The notes beneath the pieces are model-generated. The model worked only from the letters and a program-made list of their open reading frames with translations. It searched no databases and had not been told where the DNA came from. This document shows, one piece after another, positions 38,618-48,540 of a DNA stretch of 64,000 nucleotides. The stretch comes from Pseudomonas gessardii (lineage in GTDB: Bacteria > Pseudomonadota > Gammaproteobacteria > Pseudomonadales > Pseudomonadaceae), in assembly GCF_001983165.1 (NCBI RefSeq), contig NZ_MNPU01000011.1:1-64000 (forward strand), given 5' to 3'. The position numbers were made by a program, and so were the translations under genes. Position 1 is the stretch's first letter; each line of letters begins with the position of its first letter.

Positions 38618-39460
38618 ATGAAGGCAATGCTCCAAGCCACCTGGCTGCTGCTGATATTGGGTTTCAGCCAGGTGCACGCTGCACCCTCCCAGGAACAGGA
38701 CGCCAAAGCGGCCGTGGCCTTGCTGGAAAAGGCCCTGGCTTATTACCACGACAACGGTGACAAAGCCTTTGCCGCCTTCAGCCGCCAGGGCGAGTTTGTC
38801 GACAAGGACCGCTATGTGTTCGTGGTCAATACCAAGGGCGTGCTGCTGGCCAGTGGCGGTCCTTCATCGGCGCTGATCGGGCGCGATGTGTCCGAAGTGC
38901 TCGGGCCGGACCTGCGCCAGTCCTTCAAGGACGCGCTGAAGATCCCGGAAGGCAATGGCATCCAGCAGGCCGAATACCACTGGCAGAACTGGAACGACGG
39001 CAAGGTGGAACGCAAACATGTGTTCTACCAGCGTATCGGCCAGCGCATCCTGGCCGTCGGCTATTACCTGCCCCGGGCCACGCCCGAACAGGCCAAGGCC
39101 CTGCGCGACAAGGCGGTCAAGGCACTGGAGAAAAACGCAGCCGCCACCTTGAAGGCAATCAATGCGCTGCAAGGCGGATTTTTGCAGGACGACCTGTATG
39201 TGTTTGTGGTCGACCTGGAGACCGGACGCTATGTGGCCCACGGCACCAACCTGCGCCTGGTCAACACCGACTTCGCCAAGGTCAAGGACCCGGACGGCAA
39301 GCCTGTGGGTGAGCCAATCCTGCAATTGATGAAGGAGCAGGGTCAGGGGGAATATGAATACCGCTGGAAAAACCCGGTGACCGACAAGGTGGAAAACAAG
39401 CATGCCTATCTGCGCAAGAGTGGGCATTTTCTGGTGGCGGTGGGTTACTACAGCCCTTGA
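38618..39460 (+). CDS. Secreted protein with two Cache-like domains
   Basis: A 280-aa exported protein (signal peptide MKAMLQATWLLLILGFSQVHA). The mature part is an internal duplication: DRYVFVVNTKGVLLASG and RILAVGYYLPRA in the first half match DLYVFVVDLETGRYVAHG and FLVAVGYYSP in the second. This is the pattern of single Cache (sCache) ligand-sensing domains, here free in the periplasm with no attached transmembrane or signalling module. GAGG lies ten bases before the ATG. It follows cynT-cynS and could be cotranscribed; the ligand is unknown. Confidence 0.75.
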   Translation: MKAMLQATWLLLILGFSQVHAAPSQEQDAKAAVALLEKALAYYHDNGDKAFAAFSRQGEFVDKDRYVFVVNTKGVLLASGGPSSALIGRDVSEVLGPDLRQSFKDALKIPEGNGIQQAEYHWQNWNDGKVERKHVFYQRIGQRILAVGYYLPRATPEQAKALRDKAVKALEKNAAATLKAINALQGGFLQDDLYVFVVDLETGRYVAHGTNLRLVNTDFAKVKDPDGKPVGEPILQLMKEQGQGEYEYRWKNPVTDKVENKHAYLRKSGHFLVAVGYYSP

Positions 39461-39474
39461 GCCACTTGGCTGAG

Positions 39475-39494
39475 GCCGGACCCTATCGTCCGGC
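39475..39494. terminator. Hairpin between convergent genes
   Basis: GCCGGA-N8-TCCGGC between the Cache gene and the DHA2 exporter, reaching the exporter's stop codon. No long T run, so a weak terminator at best. Confidence 0.45.
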
Positions 39495-40993
39495 TATCGC
39501 GCCCGGTCCTCACGCCCCCGCAGCAGTTGATTGGGCATGACAATCGCCGCCGCCAGCCCCAGCAACGACACTGCCGCGCTGACCATCAACAAATGCTGGA
39601 AGGTGCTCAGCAACGCTGCGCGCAAGGCATCCTGCGCCGGGCCCGGGGCCGCGTTGAGGCCATCGAGCAGGACGTTGCCGGAGCTGCCTTCAGCCATCAT
39701 CGAGCCGCTGGCCAGATGGGCAAAGCTCGAATCCTGCAACAACGCCAACAGCAAGGCCGACATACAGGCCACGCCGACCGCGCCCCCCAGTGAGCGGAAC
39801 AGGTTGGTGGTGCTGGTGGCGACGCCGATATCGTGTTGCGCCACCGAGTTTTGCGTGCCCACCAGGGACGTCGGGAACTGCATGCCAGACGCAATGCCAC
39901 TGAGCACCATGAACAGGCTGCTGAGGATCAGCGACTGGGGGGCACTGAAGGCCATGCCAAGGATCGCTATCGGCATAAGCAGCGCCCCGGTCAGGATCAT
40001 CGGTTTATAGCGGCCGGTCACGGAGGTCATGCGTCCGGCAAAGAACGCGCCCATGGGCAAGCCTATCGCCAGCGGCAGCAGGTGCAGGGCGGCGCTGTCG
40101 GCACCGGCGCCGGTGACGCTCTGGTAACGCAGGGGCATCAGCACGACCAGCGAGATGGCCTGGAAACTGGTGAAGAAAATCGTGCACCAGCACAGCACCG
40201 CATTGCGGTTGGCGAACAGGTGCATGGGCAACAACGGCTCCCGCGCCCGACGCTCGTGCCAGACAAACACCGTCAATGCCAGCAGGGCACATGCCAACAG
40301 GCCCAGGACTGGCTTATCGCGCCAATGATGGCCCTGGCCGATTTCAGTGATGCCCAGCAATAGCGCGGTCAGGCCGATGATCATCAGCACTGTGCCCAGG
40401 TAATCGATGATCGGCTTGCGCTGCGGCACCGGCAGCCCCACCAGTGTGCGATGGGCCACCCACCAGGCGCCCGCGCCCAAGGGCAGGTTGATCAGAAAGA
40501 CCCAGCGCCACGACAGGTATTGGGTCATATAGCCGCCCAACACCGGCCCGGCCACACTGGCGACCGCGTACATGCTGCTGAAGTAACCCTGGTAACGCCC
40601 ACGCTCGCGGGGCGGGATAATGTCGCCGATGATCGCCTGGCTCACGGAAATCATCCCGCCTGCGCCGATGCCCTGGAGGATGCGCGCCAACACCAGGTGT
40701 TCCATGCTTTGCGCCAGGCCACAAAACAGCGAGGCGACGGTGAACAGGCCCATGCCGATCAACATCATGGGCCGGCGCCCATACAGGTCGCCAAGCTTGC
40801 CGTAGATCGGCACCGCCACGGTCATCGCCACCATATAGCCGGAGATAACCCAGGCCAGTAGGTTGACGTCGTTGAACTGCGCGGAAATGGCCGGCATCGA
40901 CACGGCCACAATGGTCTGGTCCAGCGCGCCGAGGAAAATCGCCAGCATCAGCGCGGCCAGGATACTGCGTACGGCAGGAGTGGTCTGGGTCAC
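39494..40993 (-). CDS. DHA2-family drug/proton antiporter (MFS, 14 helices)
   Basis: A 499-aa major facilitator of the EmrB/QacA type. Helix 1 (ILAALMLAIFLGALDQTIVAVSMPAI) carries the LDxTIVNVALP-like motif D1; motif A is GKLGDLYGRRP, and motif C-like GPVLGGYMTQYLSWRWVFLINLPLG is clear. Export of toxic compounds is expected. No membrane-fusion partner gene is adjacent. The start is probably GTG at 40993 (weak AGG upstream); a TTG six codons earlier is possible. Confidence 0.88.
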   Translation of the reverse strand: MTQTTPAVRSILAALMLAIFLGALDQTIVAVSMPAISAQFNDVNLLAWVISGYMVAMTVAVPIYGKLGDLYGRRPMMLIGMGLFTVASLFCGLAQSMEHLVLARILQGIGAGGMISVSQAIIGDIIPPRERGRYQGYFSSMYAVASVAGPVLGGYMTQYLSWRWVFLINLPLGAGAWWVAHRTLVGLPVPQRKPIIDYLGTVLMIIGLTALLLGITEIGQGHHWRDKPVLGLLACALLALTVFVWHERRAREPLLPMHLFANRNAVLCWCTIFFTSFQAISLVVLMPLRYQSVTGAGADSAALHLLPLAIGLPMGAFFAGRMTSVTGRYKPMILTGALLMPIAILGMAFSAPQSLILSSLFMVLSGIASGMQFPTSLVGTQNSVAQHDIGVATSTTNLFRSLGGAVGVACMSALLLALLQDSSFAHLASGSMMAEGSSGNVLLDGLNAAPGPAQDALRAALLSTFQHLLMVSAAVSLLGLAAAIVMPNQLLRGREDRAR

Positions 40994-41065
40994 AACAGAA
41001 CCTGTAGGCAAGGCCCACGGGAAAAGAGCCCCGTGGCAATGCCCGACAGCTTACTCGATAGCCCG

Positions 41066-42349
<1,284 letters not shown>

Positions 42350-42439
42350 TTACCAGAAGGTGAAAACTGAGCCAAAACCTGCGCTTTTCGCCAATTGGGG
42401 CGATTACCGAACCACTGTCCTGAGTATCGGATTGAAACC

Positions 42440-43315
42440 ATGACCAAAAATGCCAGTCCCGCGATTCCAGTGTTCAAACTCTACGGAGAAAGCCAACAGT
42501 GGCCGACCCCGGATTTGTTGCATTGCGAGACCATCTCCCGGCGCAGCCGCGAGTACCAGTGGGAAATCCAACCCCACCGGCATGCCGACCTGTGCCAATT
42601 GCTCTATGTGTACAAGGGCCAGGCGCAACTGGAGATCGAAGGCCAGCGCACGACGCTGACCGAATCGACCCTGCAAGTGCTGCCGCCGTTATGCGTGCAT
42701 GGGTTTCGGTTTGCCGAGGATGTGCAAGGGTTTGTGGTGACACTGGCCGCGCCGCTGGTGGCACATCTACAAGGTCAACTGGGCTCGGCGGTAGACGGCT
42801 TGAGCACCCTGGGCAGTTACCCGGCGGGCGAGGACAGTGACTACCTCAACAGCCTGTTCGCACGGCTGCAGGACGAATACAACGACGACCTCCCGGCCCG
42901 GGACATGATGCTGCACGCCCTGGTCAGCGTGCTGCTGGTGTGGATCAGCCGCCAGGCCATCCAGCGCCGCCATCCACGGGCACCACGCAGCCTTGAGTAT
43001 TTTCGGCGCTTCACCCAGTTGGTGGAGCAGCACTACCGTGAACACCCAAAGATCGAAGACCTGGCGCACACGCTGGGGATCTCGGTGTCGCACCTCAACG
43101 GCACCTGCCGCGAACTGGGCGGGCAGCCGGCCTTGCAGATCATGCACGACCGCCAATTGCTGGAGGCCAAGCGCCTTTTGACCTACACCAGCATGACCAT
43201 CAATGAAATGTCGGACGTGTTGGGGTTCTCTGATCCGACGAACTTTTCGCGGCTGTTTCGCCGGCGCGTGGGGTTTTCACCCAAGGCGTTTCGCGAACAG
43301 CTGAATGCGGGTTGA
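42440..43315 (+). CDS. pobR: AraC-family regulator of pobA
   Basis: A 291-aa AraC/XylS-type protein with an N-terminal cupin-like sensor (HADLCQLLYVYKGQAQLEIEGQ) and two C-terminal helix-turn-helix units (IEDLAHTLGISVSHLNGTCRELGG and INEMSDVLGFSDPTNFSRLFRRRVGFSP). Position opposite pobA suggests it activates pobA with 4-hydroxybenzoate, as AraC-type PobR/PobC does in other pseudomonads. The start at 42440 follows the family N-terminus. Confidence 0.88.
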   Translation: MTKNASPAIPVFKLYGESQQWPTPDLLHCETISRRSREYQWEIQPHRHADLCQLLYVYKGQAQLEIEGQRTTLTESTLQVLPPLCVHGFRFAEDVQGFVVTLAAPLVAHLQGQLGSAVDGLSTLGSYPAGEDSDYLNSLFARLQDEYNDDLPARDMMLHALVSVLLVWISRQAIQRRHPRAPRSLEYFRRFTQLVEQHYREHPKIEDLAHTLGISVSHLNGTCRELGGQPALQIMHDRQLLEAKRLLTYTSMTINEMSDVLGFSDPTNFSRLFRRRVGFSPKAFREQLNAG

Positions 43316-43331
43316 CCCCACACCCGCCTAG

Positions 43332-43505
43332 TCAGCGCAAGTCGCTCAGGGTCGCCGAGTAGGTGCATTGCCCATGGTTGCAGGCAGCGGCCATGCCGGG
43401 TTGCAGGCGGGCCTGTTCGGCGCGGTAGACGGCGGTGCCGTAGAGGGCCGTGGCCAAGGCACAGAGGGTGAAAATCTTCAGGTACTTTCTGGTTTTGATC
43501 GTCAT
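43332..43505 (-). CDS. Small hypothetical protein with one membrane segment
   Basis: A 57-aa protein (MTIKTRKYLKIFTLCALATALYG) with a basic N-terminus and a hydrophobic helix that could be a signal anchor, then a short region with two Cys (ACNHGQCTY). GGAGG lies nine bases before the ATG at 43505, which supports real translation. Function unknown. Confidence 0.6.
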   Translation of the reverse strand: MTIKTRKYLKIFTLCALATALYGTAVYRAEQARLQPGMAAACNHGQCTYSATLSDLR

Positions 43506-43604
43506 GGCGGTGACCTCCGGACAGATCAAGAAGGTGCTGTCTTAAGCATAGGCCAGCCAGGAAGAGTTGCCAGTTTTGACAGGTATTCAGGCGTCTTATC
43601 AGGC

Positions 43605-44510
43605 CTATAACCCTGCATCCCATTGTGGCTCTGGCGGGAACCGCACGACCAAAAAATCCAAGAGGCTGCGCAACGCCTGGGGCATGTGCTTGCGCGAGGC
43701 ATACACCGCGTACATGTTCATCTGCCGGGGCTCGGCCTGGGGCAGCAGGCGGATCAACTGGCCGCTGCGGATGTAGTCGCCGGCCTGATAGGTGGGCAAC
43801 ATCGCCACCCCGGCCCCGGCCAGGGTCACGCGCAGCAAGGTGCTGGCCTCATTGGCGCTGATATTGCCGTGCACCGGCACCGACACGGGTTCGCCGTTCT
43901 CCTCGAAATGCCACAGGCTTTTGCCAAAGTAGGAATGGGTCAGGCAGTTGTGCCCCGCCAGCTCTTCTACCCGCCGGGGTTGCGGGTGTTGCAGCAGATA
44001 GCCGGGCGATGCGCAGATCACCGAGCGGCATACGGTCAGGTGCCGCGCTATCAGGTTGGGGTCCAGGTCGTTGCTGGTGCGGATCGCCAGGTCAATGCGC
44101 TCATCCACCAGGTTCACCGTGCGGTCGAGCATTTGCAGGTCAATGGACACCAGCGGGTAGCGCTTGACGTACTCGGCCATCGCTTCGGCCAGTTGCGCCT
44201 GGCCAAACGAAGTGCTGACGCTCAGGCGCACCAGGCCCCGGGGCGCGTCGTCCGGTTCGCTGACGGCGGCCTGCATGTCGCAGGACAATTCCAGCATCTG
44301 CCGGCAGCGCGGCAGGGTTTCGCTGCCGGCGGCGGTCAGGCTGAGCTTGCGCGTGGTGCGGTGCATCAGGCGTGCGCCGACCCAGTCCTCCAGCTCCGCC
44401 AGATAGCGCGACACCACCGGGCGCGACAGGTCCAGATGATCGGCGGCCGCCGACTGGCTGCCCAGGTCGACCACCGTGACAAACACGCGCATTGCTTGAA
44501 GACGATCCAT
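43605..44510 (-). CDS. LysR-family regulator
   Basis: A 301-aa LysR protein (MDRLQAMRVFVTVVDLGSQSAAADHLDLSRPVVSRYLAELE; effector domain after residue 90). It is divergent from the MBL-fold/NmrA-like gene pair with a 113-base intergenic region and probably regulates it. Effector unknown. Confidence 0.85.
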   Translation of the reverse strand: MDRLQAMRVFVTVVDLGSQSAAADHLDLSRPVVSRYLAELEDWVGARLMHRTTRKLSLTAAGSETLPRCRQMLELSCDMQAAVSEPDDAPRGLVRLSVSTSFGQAQLAEAMAEYVKRYPLVSIDLQMLDRTVNLVDERIDLAIRTSNDLDPNLIARHLTVCRSVICASPGYLLQHPQPRRVEELAGHNCLTHSYFGKSLWHFEENGEPVSVPVHGNISANEASTLLRVTLAGAGVAMLPTYQAGDYIRSGQLIRLLPQAEPRQMNMYAVYASRKHMPQALRSLLDFLVVRFPPEPQWDAGL

Positions 44511-44623
44511 GATTTGCCCGGCTTTAGAAACAAACTATGTTCCAGCATCGCATTTTTTGCTGCGTTCAGTGCAACTAAGCTCTGTTCATCGCCTGCCAAG
44601 GCACCTCTGACCTGGACCTGCAC

Positions 44624-45490
44624 ATGCTCACCACCCTCAAGCGTTTTGTATTGGCCACCACCGTACTCGGCTTTGCCGCTCACGCCGCCGCCGCCGACCT
44701 CACCCTCGACGTGTACAACCCGGGTGAAGCGGCGATCTTCCCCGTCAGCTCGGTGCTGGTCAGCGGCGAAAAAGACGCGATCCTGGTGGACGCGCAGTTC
44801 GGCAAGGGCCAGGCCGAGCAACTGGTGCAGAAGATCCGCGCCAGCGGCAAACAGCTGACCACCATCTATATCAGCCATGGCGACCCGGATTACTACTTCG
44901 GCCTCGACACCCTGGCCCGCGCCTTCCCACAGGCCAAGATCCTCGCACCGCAGCCAGTGGTCGAGCATATCAAGGCCACCGTTGCCGGAAAAATCGCCTA
45001 TTGGGGCCCGAAAATGGGCGCCGATAAACCCGCCAACACCCTTATTCCCCAAGTGCTCGAAGGCCATCACCTGACGCTTGAAGGGCAATCGCTGGAAGTC
45101 ATCGGCCTGGACGGCCCGCAGCCCGATCGCAGCTTCGTCTGGATCCCATCGATCAAGGCCGTGGTCGGCGGTGTGGTGGTCTCGCAAAACATCCACCTGT
45201 GGATGGCCGACACCCAGAGCGCGCAATCCCATGCCGATTGGCTGGACACCCTGCAACGTATCGAAAAACTCAAGCCGGTCACCGTGGTCCCCGGCCACTA
45301 CCTGGGCACGCCTTCGGTCAAATCCGTCGCCTTCACGGCCGACTACATCAAGGCGTTCGACCTAGAAACCGCCAAGGCCAAGGATTCCGCCGCCCTGATC
45401 GCAGCCATGAAAAAACGCTACCCGAACCTGGCCGATGAAAGCTCCCTGGAACTGAGCGCCAAAGTCGCCAAGGGCGAAATGCAGTGGTGA
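44624..45490 (+). CDS. Exported MBL-fold protein with altered metal motif
   Basis: A 288-aa metallo-beta-lactamase fold protein with a signal peptide (cleavage after about Ala24). The usual HxHxDH metal motif reads His85-Gly-Asp87-Pro-Asp89-Tyr90, so the second and fourth ligands are Asp and Tyr; a later VPGHYLG may hold a further His. Catalysis may use one metal or differ from lactonase/hydrolase relatives. It is followed after 33 bases by an NmrA-like gene and faces a LysR gene. Confidence 0.8.
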   Translation: MLTTLKRFVLATTVLGFAAHAAAADLTLDVYNPGEAAIFPVSSVLVSGEKDAILVDAQFGKGQAEQLVQKIRASGKQLTTIYISHGDPDYYFGLDTLARAFPQAKILAPQPVVEHIKATVAGKIAYWGPKMGADKPANTLIPQVLEGHHLTLEGQSLEVIGLDGPQPDRSFVWIPSIKAVVGGVVVSQNIHLWMADTQSAQSHADWLDTLQRIEKLKPVTVVPGHYLGTPSVKSVAFTADYIKAFDLETAKAKDSAALIAAMKKRYPNLADESSLELSAKVAKGEMQW

Positions 45491-45523
45491 ATTGATCCAA
45501 CCCTTACCGCACTGGAGAACGTC

Positions 45524-46138
45524 ATGAGCAAAATCGCAATCATTGGTGCCACCGGCCGTGCCGGCAGCCAATTGCTGGAAGAAGCCCTGCGTCGCGGCCA
45601 CACGGTCACGGCCATCGCACGCAACACCGCAGCTCTCGCCGCGCGCCCCGGCCTGACCGTCAAACAGGCCGACGCCCTGGACGCCAATGCCCTGCAACAG
45701 GCCATCAGCGGCAGCGATGTGGTGATCAGCGCCGCGCATTTTTCCACCCTGCCCGCTGCCGCCGTGATCGGGCCGGTCAAACAGGCTGGTGTGCCGCGTC
45801 TGCTGGTGGTGGGCGGTGCGGGTTCGCTGCTGTTGCCGGGCGGTGGGCGGGTCATCGACAGCGAAGGTTTCCCTGCCCAATACAAGGCCGAAGCCAGTGC
45901 TGGCGCGGTGTTCCTCGAGACCTTGCGCCAGGAAAAGGCGCTGGACTGGACCTTCCTTTCGCCCTCGGCAGAGTTTGTCGAGACCGAGCGCACCGGCGCA
46001 TTCCGCCTGGGCCAGGATGACCTATTGGTAAGCAGCGAGGGCCGCAGCTGGATCAGCTTTGCCGACTTCGCCATTGCGTTGATCGATGAAGTGGACACCC
46101 CGAAGCATTCGCGCCAGCGCTTTACCGTAGGCTACTGA
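45524..46138 (+). CDS. NAD(P)-binding oxidoreductase-like protein (NmrA/SDR a type)
   Basis: A 204-aa protein with the Rossmann motif IAIIGATGRAGSQLLEEALRRGH and atypical-SDR features (DVVISAAHF, VVGGAGSL, LDWTFLSPSAEF). Similar proteins act as NAD(P)H-binding reductases or redox sensors. It is in an operon with the MBL-fold gene (33-base gap) and has a canonical GGAG site. Substrate unknown. Confidence 0.85.
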   Translation: MSKIAIIGATGRAGSQLLEEALRRGHTVTAIARNTAALAARPGLTVKQADALDANALQQAISGSDVVISAAHFSTLPAAAVIGPVKQAGVPRLLVVGGAGSLLLPGGGRVIDSEGFPAQYKAEASAGAVFLETLRQEKALDWTFLSPSAEFVETERTGAFRLGQDDLLVSSEGRSWISFADFAIALIDEVDTPKHSRQRFTVGY

Positions 46139-46142
46139 CACC

Positions 46143-46178
46143 CCCCTGCAGGAGCCGGCTTGCCGGCGCCTGCAGGGG
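46143..46178 (+). terminator. Strong terminator after the NmrA-like gene
   Basis: CCCCTGCAGG...CCTGCAGGGG, 10-bp perfect outer stem plus inner GCCGG/CCGGC, followed by CAGTTTTT. Four bases after the stop codon. Confidence 0.85.
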
Positions 46179-46267
46179 CAGTTTTTCAATACCCCCTGCG
46201 ACTTTTTCATTTGCTCCCTGCCCTGCTCAGCCGCCTAATAGCAGCCTTGTCCGCTCAAGGCCCGCCC

Positions 46268-47455
46268 ATGGAAAACGTCCACGCCAAACCCACCACCGCC
46301 CTCTGGCTGATGATCAGCGTCGTGCTGGTGGCCCTCAACCTGCGGCCGTCCATGGCGGCGGTGGGGCCTTTGTTGTCGTCGATCCGCGGCGAGGTGCCGC
46401 TGAGTTTCAGCGCCGCGTCGTTGCTGACCATGTTGCCGGTGATGGCCATGGGCTTGGCGATGTTCTTCGGCATCGGCCTGGGCAAACGCTTTGGCGAGCA
46501 TCGCAGCATCGTGCTGGCGCTGGTGCTGATTGGCTTCGCCACCCTGTCGCGGCTGTTTCTCGACTCCGCCGCCGAGTTGATCCTCAGCGCCATCGCCGCC
46601 GGCGTGGGCATTGCGCTGATCCAGGCGTTGCTGCCCGCGTTGATCAAGTCGCGCTTTAGTGACAACGTTTCGCTGTTCATGGGCCTGTACGTCACCGCGA
46701 TCATGGGCGGCGCGGCATTGGCGGCGTCGTTCTCGCCGTTCATCCAGGTGCAGACCGGCAGTTGGCGCATCGGCCTGGCGATCTGGGCGGTGCTCGCCGT
46801 AGTGGCGCTGCTGTTCTGGTCCGCCCAGCGCGCGGCGTTCCCTCCCCTGCCCCAAACCGGTGCCGACGCGCAGGCGTCCTTTTTTGGCAATCGCCGCGCG
46901 TGGTTGCTGGCGATTTTTTTCGGCCTTGGTACCGCGTCCTACACCTGCGTACTGGCGTGGCTGGCGCCGTACTACGTCGAGCAAGGCTGGAGCGCACAGA
47001 ATGCCGGCCTGCTGCTGGGCTTCCTGACCGCCATGGAGGTGGTCTCCGGGCTGCTCACCCCGGCCATTGCCAATCGGCGCCAGGACAAACGCAGCGTGGT
47101 TGCCGTGCTGCTGGTGCTGATCATCGCCGGCTTCTGCGGCCTGATCCTCTCCCCACAGCACCTCACCTTACTGTGGCCATGCCTGCTGGGCCTGGGCATT
47201 GGCGGGCTGTTCCCGATGAGCCTGATCCTGTCCCTCGACCATCTGGACAACCCGCGCCGCGCCGGTGGCCTGACGGCGTTCGTGCAGGGCATCGGCTACC
47301 TGATTGCCGGCATATCGCCGCTGATTGCCGGAGTGATCCGCGACCAACTGGGCAGTTTCGAGTGGGCCTGGTGGTCGCTCACCGCGGTGGTGGTGGTGAT
47401 GCTGCTGATGGTCCTGCGCTTCGACCCGCGCCACTATGCACGGCATATCCGCTAG
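46268..47455 (+). CDS. CynX/NimT-family MFS transporter
   Basis: A 395-aa twelve-helix major facilitator. The N-terminus VLVALNLRPSMAAVGPLLSSIR is typical of the CynX/NimT group (cyanate or 2-nitroimidazole transporters). It lies about 7.7 kb from cynTS here and has its own upstream terminator, so a role in cyanate transport is possible but not supported by operon structure. AAGG lies eight bases before the ATG at 46268. Confidence 0.82.
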   Translation: MENVHAKPTTALWLMISVVLVALNLRPSMAAVGPLLSSIRGEVPLSFSAASLLTMLPVMAMGLAMFFGIGLGKRFGEHRSIVLALVLIGFATLSRLFLDSAAELILSAIAAGVGIALIQALLPALIKSRFSDNVSLFMGLYVTAIMGGAALAASFSPFIQVQTGSWRIGLAIWAVLAVVALLFWSAQRAAFPPLPQTGADAQASFFGNRRAWLLAIFFGLGTASYTCVLAWLAPYYVEQGWSAQNAGLLLGFLTAMEVVSGLLTPAIANRRQDKRSVVAVLLVLIIAGFCGLILSPQHLTLLWPCLLGLGIGGLFPMSLILSLDHLDNPRRAGGLTAFVQGIGYLIAGISPLIAGVIRDQLGSFEWAWWSLTAVVVVMLLMVLRFDPRHYARHIR

Positions 47456-47495
47456 GGGCGTCGTATTCCAAACAGTATCTGTCCCACAGTAGACA

Positions 47496-47520
47496 TAGAA
47501 AGGTCCGACAGACCTTTCTA
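47496..47520. promoter_or_regulatory. 25-base palindrome between transporter and LysR gene
   Basis: TAGAAAGGTC-cgaca-GACCTTTCTA, perfect 10-bp arms, 74 bases before the LysR start codon. It could be an operator or the terminator of the transporter gene; it is not followed by a T run. Confidence 0.55.
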
Positions 47521-47593
47521 TTGGTACGAGCGTTCCGTTAACATTTTGCCTTGTTTGCGCTGCGGTCGCGCAACAGGCCCACGGACGGAACGA

Positions 47594-48520
47594 ATGCTAA
47601 ACAGCAACTTGCTTAGAAAGCTCGATATGCAGGACCTGATGGTGTTTGTCGCTGTGTATGAGCAAAGCAGCGTCACCGATGTGTCCGAAACCCTGTTTGT
47701 CAGCCAGTCCACGGTCAGTTACAGCCTCAAGAAACTGCGCACCAGCTTTGAAGATGATCTGTTTATCAATACCCGCGCCGGCATGCGCCCGACCTACAAA
47801 GCCAGCACCATGTACGGGCATGTGCAGAAAATCCTCGAAAGCATCAACCTTTGCCACGCGGGCGCCCAGGCCTTCGACCCCACGCAAAAAGCCGTCACCT
47901 TCAACCTCTGCGCGCCCGAATATTTCGAGCAACTGATCCTGCCCAGGCTGTTGAGAAACTTCGATCACGCCGACCTGCCGGTGATCGTCAACGTCCAGAA
48001 GCTGGAAACCGAGATTCCCGTCGAGGCCCTGCGCGACGGGCGCCTGGACCTGGTGATCTGCTTCGGCCCGCACTTTCATCGTGAGCACAAGGACCTCAGG
48101 ACCCAGATGCTGCTCGAAGACGACCTGGTCTGCGTCTTCGACAAACACGCCGCCCCACGGGAGCCGGCGTTCAGCCTGCAATCCTTCGTCGCCCGGCGCC
48201 ATGTGTTCCCCACGCCCTGGACCTCGGACACCAACATGATCGACGGCTGGCTGGCCCGCCAGGCCCACAAGCGCCAGGTCATCGCCCGGGCCAACAGCTA
48301 CAGCGCGGCACTGAAGATGATTGCCGGCACCGACTTTATCGTCACCCTGCCCCGGCGCGTGCAACAGCTACTGGCCGTGGAACCGCAGTTCGGCCACTGC
48401 GAAGCGCCCAACGGCCTGCCGGGGTTTACCCTGGATATGCAGTGGAACGAGGCCAGCGAGCAGGAAAGCGCCAATGCGTGGTTTCGGGAGCAGGTGGTGG
48501 CGGCGGTGGGTGGGAGTTAA
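47594..48520 (+). CDS. LysR-family regulator
   Basis: A 308-aa LysR protein whose helix-turn-helix reads MVFVAVYEQSSVTDVSETLFVSQSTVSYSLKKLR, resembling the NodD/LeuO-like branch with FVSQSTVSY. The start at 47594 (MLNSNLLRKLDMQDL) is chosen on family N-terminus. It converges with the next LysR gene. Targets unknown. Confidence 0.85.
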   Translation: MLNSNLLRKLDMQDLMVFVAVYEQSSVTDVSETLFVSQSTVSYSLKKLRTSFEDDLFINTRAGMRPTYKASTMYGHVQKILESINLCHAGAQAFDPTQKAVTFNLCAPEYFEQLILPRLLRNFDHADLPVIVNVQKLETEIPVEALRDGRLDLVICFGPHFHREHKDLRTQMLLEDDLVCVFDKHAAPREPAFSLQSFVARRHVFPTPWTSDTNMIDGWLARQAHKRQVIARANSYSAALKMIAGTDFIVTLPRRVQQLLAVEPQFGHCEAPNGLPGFTLDMQWNEASEQESANAWFREQVVAAVGGS

Positions 48521-48540
48521 GCGGCAAGAGAGGTGTCGCA

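Noticed and set aside
46268-47455. Assignment of the transporter as cynX of the cyanate operon
   Set aside because: It is about 7.7 kb from cynTS with its own upstream terminator, and the NimT/CynX family has several substrates.
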